Part shown: piece after piece, positions 14,204 to 18,013 of the stretch
How positions within the stretch are numbered: the first letter of the stretch is position 1
Layout of the letters: every line of letters begins with the position of its first letter
DNA from: JAGLSB01 sp023135955
GTDB lineage: Bacteria; Bacteroidota; Bacteroidia; Bacteroidales; GCA-2748055
Direction of reading: 5' to 3'
Assembly: GCA_030673645.1 (NCBI GenBank)
Contig: DAOVIO010000078.1
Coordinates: 1-18,013, forward strand
DNA: 18,013 bases
Program-made: the position numbers and the translations under genes
The notes under the pieces: generated by a model
What the model saw: the letters and a program-made list of their open reading frames with translations, nothing else
What the model was told of the DNA's origin: nothing
Databases searched by the model: none

Positions 14204-14500
14204 ATGGACTATCTTCAATTTAATCACACACTAGATATGGCAAAGCCTCCTGAGAATTTTCATGATGTTTTAAAAGCATTATGGTGGGAGAGGAAAAATT
14301 CATGGGATATTGCTCATAAAATTGTTATGCACCTGCAAGGTGATGATGCTGCCTGGGTTCATGCATATCTTCATAGAAAGGAAGAAGATCCGGATAATGC
14401 ATTATTCTGGTACAAAAAAGCCAATAAAGAATTTCCAGAAATGTCTATTACTGATGAATTCAGGGAAATAACCAAGGTGTTTCTTGAAAAATACGCATAA
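14204..14500 (+). CDS. Conserved small protein of unknown function (98 residues)
   Basis: A soluble protein, rich in Trp and His, with no signal peptide. After ALWWERKNSWDIAHKIV it carries the block AAWVHAYLHRKEEDPDNALF, immediately followed by WYKKA. I recognise this WVHAYLHRKEGD-NA-YWY pattern from a conserved family of small proteins in several phyla that has no assigned function as far as I know; the helical layout is suggestive of a tetratricopeptide-like pair. The conserved His and Arg residues might bind a ligand or metal, but this is speculation. It runs tail to tail into the AMMECR1-domain gene with 32 nt between the stops and no hairpin, so the two transcripts may overlap at their 3' ends. 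The ORF is real on codon and motif grounds; function is unknown. Confidence 0.8.
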   Translation: MDYLQFNHTLDMAKPPENFHDVLKALWWERKNSWDIAHKIVMHLQGDDAAWVHAYLHRKEEDPDNALFWYKKANKEFPEMSITDEFREITKVFLEKYA

Positions 14501-14532
14501 AAAGAATCCTGCTGGAAATAACAATTTACCGA

Positions 14533-15117
14533 CTAATTTTCCTTCAATATGATAGTCTCATAAATATATAACTCAGCTGTTTTCCAGCCTTCCCATCCGA
14601 TTCTTGCTTTATCTCGAGAACAATAACCTAGAAACTCCTCTATAGTCCAATTGGTTTTTTCTGCAACCTGAGGTAGGAATGTGCCGGAATAGTACCCTTC
14701 CTTGATATATATTCCATGTTTTCCCAATTCAATTTCCGAAATATCATCTATTCTTTTCATTGGTGTCAATACAGATAATTCAATTCTGGTGTTCTTTAAT
14801 TCATTTTGGTTTAATGACTTAAATCGGCTATCGTTATTTGCTGCTGAAATTGTCATTTGCTGAACAAGCTTATACAAAGGCATATCAGAAGACATTCTTC
14901 CAATGCAGCCACGAAGATCACTATTTACATAAATGCTCACAAAAGCACCTGTTTGAACTTTTAGATTACCGGATAAATTCTTTTCACTGCAATCAAAGTG
15001 TTTTCCAGTATTGAAGTAATGTTCAAGGCATTCCCTTGACACTTTCAATAGCTGTTGCCGCTCTTCCTTATTTAAAAAGCTTCCCTGATTTTGATGCATT
15101 TTATTGATATTAATCAT
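14533..15117 (-). CDS. amrA: AmmeMemoRadiSam system protein A (AMMECR1 domain)
   Basis: The 194 residues contain the AMMECR1 hallmark LRGCIG (68-73, with Cys71) preceded by GAFVSIYVN, then AANNDSRFKSL, IELSVLTPM, and a C-terminal FLPQVAEKTNWTIEEFLGYCSRDK stretch, here spanning the usual family features. AMMECR1 proteins occur in all domains of life; the biochemical role is not established. This is the third gene of a minus-strand operon, and its start lies 8 nt inside the MEMO gene, indicating coupled translation. The second Met (residue 7) is a possible alternative start. Its association with a MEMO protein and a radical SAM enzyme defines the three-part system. I infer that it works on the same unknown substrate, perhaps as a thiol-bearing or binding component through Cys71. 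Confidence 0.92.
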   Translation of the reverse strand: MININKMHQNQGSFLNKEERQQLLKVSRECLEHYFNTGKHFDCSEKNLSGNLKVQTGAFVSIYVNSDLRGCIGRMSSDMPLYKLVQQMTISAANNDSRFKSLNQNELKNTRIELSVLTPMKRIDDISEIELGKHGIYIKEGYYSGTFLPQVAEKTNWTIEEFLGYCSRDKARIGWEGWKTAELYIYETIILKEN

Positions 15118-15955
15118 AAAACAAAATTGAAATATAATCTACAACACTTTTGGAAGGGCTAACTTCTCCTGAGTGTCCTCGTGACAGAATATTGCTTTTG
15201 TAGTCATAATTCATCGATTTTGAATATTCCATAAGTCCCATTATAGGTCCATAACCGCAAACACTAATGTTATTTTTTAATATTGTGTCATACATGCATA
15301 GGCAATCCTTTTTCTGAATACAATCTAATACTAATTGATCTTGTTGAAATCCCTTTTCTGGACTTAAAAAATGAGAGAAATCGGAGGATGCTATCACACA
15401 GATTTTTCGCTGACATATATTTTTTGCCTTGATAATCTTATCGCTTATTATTTTTGACACATCAGGTGTCTGTCTCGCAATGCCAATAGGAATGATCATT
15501 TTATCATTAAAATTGTAATACTGAATGTAAGGAAGTATAACTTCTGCAGAATGTTCTGTCTCAAGCATATCCGAAGATTTCTCCATTTCCATAGTCTGAA
15601 TGAATTCAATATCAATGGTCAGCTTTCCTAATGGAGTTTCCCAATATTCATAATTATCACAAGCATAATCGAGATGTCCACCACGATGAAGTGGATGAAG
15701 TATAACAAAACTGTCAAAATCCATTTCAACTTGCCTCATCAATTCAAAAAATGCTAAAGTCTGGTAAGCTGAATATACATGGCCTGCATGGGGTAATACT
15801 CCTCCAAAGATTCGATTAAGATTTATTTCTTTTAGGAAACTAAAATCTAATTGATCCTTAATAATTTGCAATTGTTCCTTTATGGCTTTATCAGTTCCTG
15901 GATAAAACCTTCCTGCCACATATGGAGATCGGATTATATTATTCATCTCCTGCAA
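15110..15955 (-). CDS. amrB: AmmeMemoRadiSam system protein B (MEMO-like)
   Basis: The 281-residue protein opens with RSPYVAGRFYPG (9-20), which is diagnostic of MEMO. It continues with GGVLPHAGHVYSAYQT (51-66, His56), HPLHRGG (87-93), EHSAEVILPYIQ (134-145), ASSDFSHF (189-196) and SVCGYGPIMGL (231-241, Cys233). MEMO proteins share the fold of class III extradiol dioxygenases, and the human homologue binds metal through two His and one Cys; the matching residues here would be His56, His90 and Cys233. The second loop normally reads LGPNH, but here it reads LHPLH, keeping only the final histidine and the proline. The gene starts one base after the radical SAM stop and overlaps the AMMECR1 gene. 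The product probably acts with both neighbours in the cytoplasm; the reaction is unknown. Confidence 0.9.
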   Translation of the reverse strand: MQEMNNIIRSPYVAGRFYPGTDKAIKEQLQIIKDQLDFSFLKEINLNRIFGGVLPHAGHVYSAYQTLAFFELMRQVEMDFDSFVILHPLHRGGHLDYACDNYEYWETPLGKLTIDIEFIQTMEMEKSSDMLETEHSAEVILPYIQYYNFNDKMIIPIGIARQTPDVSKIISDKIIKAKNICQRKICVIASSDFSHFLSPEKGFQQDQLVLDCIQKKDCLCMYDTILKNNISVCGYGPIMGLMEYSKSMNYDYKSNILSRGHSGEVSPSKSVVDYISILFYD

Positions 15956-15956
15956 T

Positions 15957-16961
15957 TTACATCATATTCATAATTTTATAACCACATTTACTACATTTTC
16001 CATCAACACTGAGGTAAACCATTGTGTTATAGTAATTTCTACTGATTTGTATGGAGTTACAATTAGAACAAATTGTATTTTGACCTTTTTCTCCGGAATA
16101 ATTTCCAATATAAACATAGTCTAGCTTTTCCTTAGCAATATCAAATAGTTCCTCTAATTTTTGATGAGAGGTAGGTGGAATATTGGATTTATATTTTGGG
16201 AAATATCTACTAATATGAAGTACAGTTTCCTTGCCTGATTTGTCAGAGATCCAGCATAACATTTCCTTAAAACTATCCATATTGTCGTTCAGTCCGGGAA
16301 TAACCAGGAAGCTCAATTCAAGATGCCTTTTTTTGGTCCTTATGATTTCTAAGCTATTTAATACCGGTTTCAAACTTGATTTTGTATATTTTTTATAAAA
16401 AGAATTAGTAAATGCTTTGAGATCAATATTGAAAGCATCAATTAAGGGAATAAGATCTAAAAGGGGCTTTTCATTTATAAATCCATTGGAAATCATACAG
16501 GTTTTAAGTCCGTTTTCTTTGAATAGAATTGCCGTATCGTACATATACTCATAAAATATAGTCGGTTCACTATAAGTGAAAGCTATTCCTAAGTTTTTGG
16601 GTTCTGATTTACTTATTGTTAGGATTTCGGCTGGAAGGACTTGTTTGTTCCCGGATTTATCTATTCCAGATTGAGACATATTCCAATTCTGACAGAAGAA
16701 ACATTGCATATTACAACCAGGAGTACCAAGTGATAATATTTGAGTTCCCGGGAAAAAATGGTACAAGGGTTTCTTTTCGATAGGATCAAAACTTAATCCC
16801 TTTGCTTGTCCATAAACATCTGTTACTAAAATATCCTTTTCATTCTTTCTTACTCTGCATTTTCCGTAATTATCTTTTTTTATTGTGCAAAAATGTGGGC
16901 AAAGGAGACATCGTATTTTACCTGGTCCAGAGTTTTCATAATATTTTGCTGGCTCAACCAT
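15957..16961 (-). CDS. amrS: AmmeMemoRadiSam system radical SAM enzyme
   Basis: The 334-residue protein has three cysteine sites. An N-terminal set, CLLCPHFC plus Cys35 (Cys18, 21, 25, 35), could hold a metal or auxiliary cluster. The radical SAM motif is GTPGCNMQCFFCQNW with Cys83, Cys87 and Cys90. A C-terminal ribbon has two CxxC pairs (Cys298/301 and Cys323/326). The order and spacing fit the radical SAM partner of MEMO and AMMECR1 rather than pyruvate-formate-lyase activase, to which the core is related. The enzyme would cleave SAM to a 5'-deoxyadenosyl radical and act on an unidentified substrate. It is the first gene of the operon, with one nt to the MEMO gene. The next Met is far inside, so the start at 16961 is secure, and a -7-like element lies only 7 nt upstream. 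Confidence 0.93.
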   Translation of the reverse strand: MVEPAKYYENSGPGKIRCLLCPHFCTIKKDNYGKCRVRKNEKDILVTDVYGQAKGLSFDPIEKKPLYHFFPGTQILSLGTPGCNMQCFFCQNWNMSQSGIDKSGNKQVLPAEILTISKSEPKNLGIAFTYSEPTIFYEYMYDTAILFKENGLKTCMISNGFINEKPLLDLIPLIDAFNIDLKAFTNSFYKKYTKSSLKPVLNSLEIIRTKKRHLELSFLVIPGLNDNMDSFKEMLCWISDKSGKETVLHISRYFPKYKSNIPPTSHQKLEELFDIAKEKLDYVYIGNYSGEKGQNTICSNCNSIQISRNYYNTMVYLSVDGKCSKCGYKIMNMM

Positions 16962-16967
16962 ATATTA

Positions 16968-16975
16968 CAAATGTA
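16968..16975 (-). promoter_or_regulatory. Candidate -7 element right before the AmmeMemoRadiSam operon
   Basis: On the minus strand these bases read TACATTTG, a full TAnnTTTG match ending 7 nt before the ATG at 16961. The implied message would have almost no leader. No TTG is present at 19-21 bp; only a weaker TTTAG lies there. Confidence 0.35.
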
Positions 16976-17109
16976 GGAAATTCGCAATATGTTCCCTAAA
17001 GTAACAATATACCTTAATTCTAATTTTATTTCTAAATAACTGAACCATCACAGCATCCTCGCTTTCCAATATTCACAAAACAATACAAGCTTAGTCTTGT
17101 TAAATATAC

Positions 17110-17721
17110 ATGAAGTCTTTATTAATAGTATTTTTATTGTTGAATGGATTCGTTGAAAAAAACGATTCTGATAAAATATATAATTCAATGAAGGAAGAAA
17201 TTGTGACATTAGGAAGTGGTTGTTTTTGGTGTTCAGAAGCTGTTTATGAATCGGTTAAAGGTGTAGGTCATGTTGTTTCGGGCTATTCTGGAGGATTAAC
17301 AATTAATCCGACATATGAGGAGATTTCAACAGGAAAGACAGGTCATGCAGAAGTTGTTCAAGTACAATTTGACTCCGAAAAAATAAATTTTGAAGAGATT
17401 TTGCTAATTTTTTTCAAAACACATGATACTACAAGTTTAAACAGACAAGGCGAAGATATTGGCACTCAGTATCGCTCAGTAATATTTTATCATTCTGAAA
17501 AACAAAAAGAGATTGCCGACAGTATTATTAATAAATTGGATGAGCAGCAAATTTTTGATAAACCGGTAGTTACTCAGGTTCAAAAATTCAATCAATTTTA
17601 TAAAGCTGAAGACTATCATCAGAACTTCTTTGAGAAGAATCCTTTTCATGGATACTGTAATGCAGTTATACAACCAAAGATGACTAAGTTTAAAAAGGAT
17701 TTTAGTGAATCGTTGAAATGA
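17110..17721 (+). CDS. msrA: Peptide-methionine (S)-S-oxide reductase MsrA
   Basis: The 203 residues include the catalytic motif GSGCFWCSEAVYE (Cys38 nucleophile, Cys41), then VVSGYSGGLTINPTYEEIS, GHAEVVQVQFD, and a GTQYRSVIF block, ending with FHGYCNAVIQPK whose Cys183 may be the resolving cysteine. The enzyme reduces S-methionine sulfoxide in proteins and is recycled by thioredoxin or another dithiol. The first 26 residues are an extension with a hydrophobic run (LLIVFLLLNGF), which could be a signal or membrane anchor and would place the enzyme in the periplasm; it lacks a lipobox Cys. An in-frame ATG at 17188 (residue 27) would give a cytosolic form starting just before EEIVTLG. No MsrB is fused. 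It is divergent from the AmmeMemoRadiSam operon across 148 nt, in which I see no strong promoter for it. Confidence 0.94.
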   Translation: MKSLLIVFLLLNGFVEKNDSDKIYNSMKEEIVTLGSGCFWCSEAVYESVKGVGHVVSGYSGGLTINPTYEEISTGKTGHAEVVQVQFDSEKINFEEILLIFFKTHDTTSLNRQGEDIGTQYRSVIFYHSEKQKEIADSIINKLDEQQIFDKPVVTQVQKFNQFYKAEDYHQNFFEKNPFHGYCNAVIQPKMTKFKKDFSESLK

Positions 17722-17725
17722 GAAT

Positions 17726-17849
17726 GGTTGCTGGTTACTGGTGCTGGTAGGTTTGCTATAATATTAAGTACTTGGTTCTGAGGAGAGAAAGCAATAATTT
17801 GCCTAGTTTGAATAAGATGTCTCAATTTTAGTATTTCCAACCAGCAACC
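17726..17849. repeat. 11-bp inverted repeats (GGTTGCTGGTT / AACCAGCAACC) about 100 nt apart
   Basis: The left arm lies at 17726-17736 and the right arm at 17839-17849, in the gap between msrA and the symporter gene. Both arms sit in longer CTGGT- or CCAGCA-rich stretches. The 102 bases between them show no ORF. It could be a tiny mobile-type element or just a low-complexity repeat. Confidence 0.55.
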
Positions 17850-17898
17850 AGCAACAAGTAACGATTTTTTTTCCTAGTTTTACCCGAAATCAAAATCT

Positions 17899-18013
17899 AT
17901 GCCTGGTAAATTTGGACAATCACTAATAGACTTGAGTAATTTTCTTTGGGGTACACCACTATTGATTTTATTGTTTTCAGGAGGACTATTCTTTTTTATA
18001 TCCTCAGGGCTGA
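17899..18013 (+). CDS. AGCS family sodium/amino-acid (alanine) symporter, N-terminal fragment (3' end outside window)
   Basis: Starting at the ATG at 17899, 38 codons are visible before the window ends and the frame stays open. The sequence runs LIDLSNFLWGTPLLILLFSG, then GLFFFISSGL, which is the usual opening of AGCS symporters: a short amphipathic start, the WGTPLL motif and the first membrane segment ending in an SG-L pattern. Members take up alanine or glycine with sodium across the inner membrane; full-length proteins have about 450 residues. A TAGTTTTA at 17875-17882 is a one-mismatch -7 candidate. The family call rests on a short fragment and is therefore less than certain. Confidence 0.7.
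   Translation, partial: MPGKFGQSLIDLSNFLWGTPLLILLFSGGLFFFISSGL

Noticed and set aside
16802..16999. + strand ORF antisense to the radical SAM gene
   Set aside because: It overlaps the conserved N-terminal cysteine region of the real gene and has no recognisable features.

Overview
The window looks like a chromosomal segment of an AT-rich Bacteroidota, probably a Bacteroidales/Marinilabiliales-type environmental lineage. Leaders are A/T-rich and mostly lack Shine-Dalgarno sequences. Several gaps carry the TAnnTTTG -7 element typical of the phylum. There are lipoproteins with short lipoboxes, a Tat-exported Gfo/Idh/MocA protein, an S9 peptidase and an LVIVD-repeat lipoprotein. No rRNA, tRNA, CRISPR, phage or complete transposon is visible. 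The organism assignment is inference from these traits.

Region 1 (3-7661, + strand) is a tightly packed run. It holds the 3' part of an S9 peptidase, a PAP2 lipid phosphatase, an ArnT-like polytopic glycosyltransferase, a DPM1-like GT2 glycosyltransferase, a GHMP kinase closely resembling plant glucuronokinase, a GalU-like uridylyltransferase and a Tat-secreted Gfo/Idh/MocA protein, closed by a strong hairpin terminator. Most junctions are overlaps (ATGA, TAATG) or gaps under 15 nt. The inferred logic is sugar, then sugar-1-phosphate, then UDP-sugar, then polyprenyl-phosphate sugar, then transfer to an envelope acceptor, with PAP2 recycling or trimming the carrier lipid.

Region 2 (7662-12810) is looser and shows decay. 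It holds a small ORF remnant carrying two apparent single-base deletions, a minus-strand Gfo/Idh/MocA oxidoreductase, an alkaline phosphatase lipoprotein, a lipoprotein gene cut off in mid-domain against the 3' end of a minus-strand LVIVD-repeat lipoprotein, an orphan + strand terminator, and a predicted outer-membrane protein.

Region 3 (12811-14203) is the gene queE between two repeat-rich gaps with several different short tandem repeats and TCCCGA/TCGGGA hairpins. queE has a good Bacteroidota promoter so close to its ATG that the mRNA should be nearly leaderless.

Region 4 (14204-16961) has a small conserved gene running tail to tail into a complete three-gene AmmeMemoRadiSam operon (radical SAM enzyme, MEMO-like protein, AMMECR1-domain protein). 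This is a widespread system whose reaction I know of no established assignment for. Region 5 (16962-18013) has msrA, a small inverted-repeat gap, and the first 38 codons of an AGCS-type sodium/amino-acid symporter cut by the window end.

The two best candidates for undescribed biology are the glucuronokinase-containing envelope glycosylation cassette and the AmmeMemoRadiSam operon, whose MEMO component has an altered signature motif.
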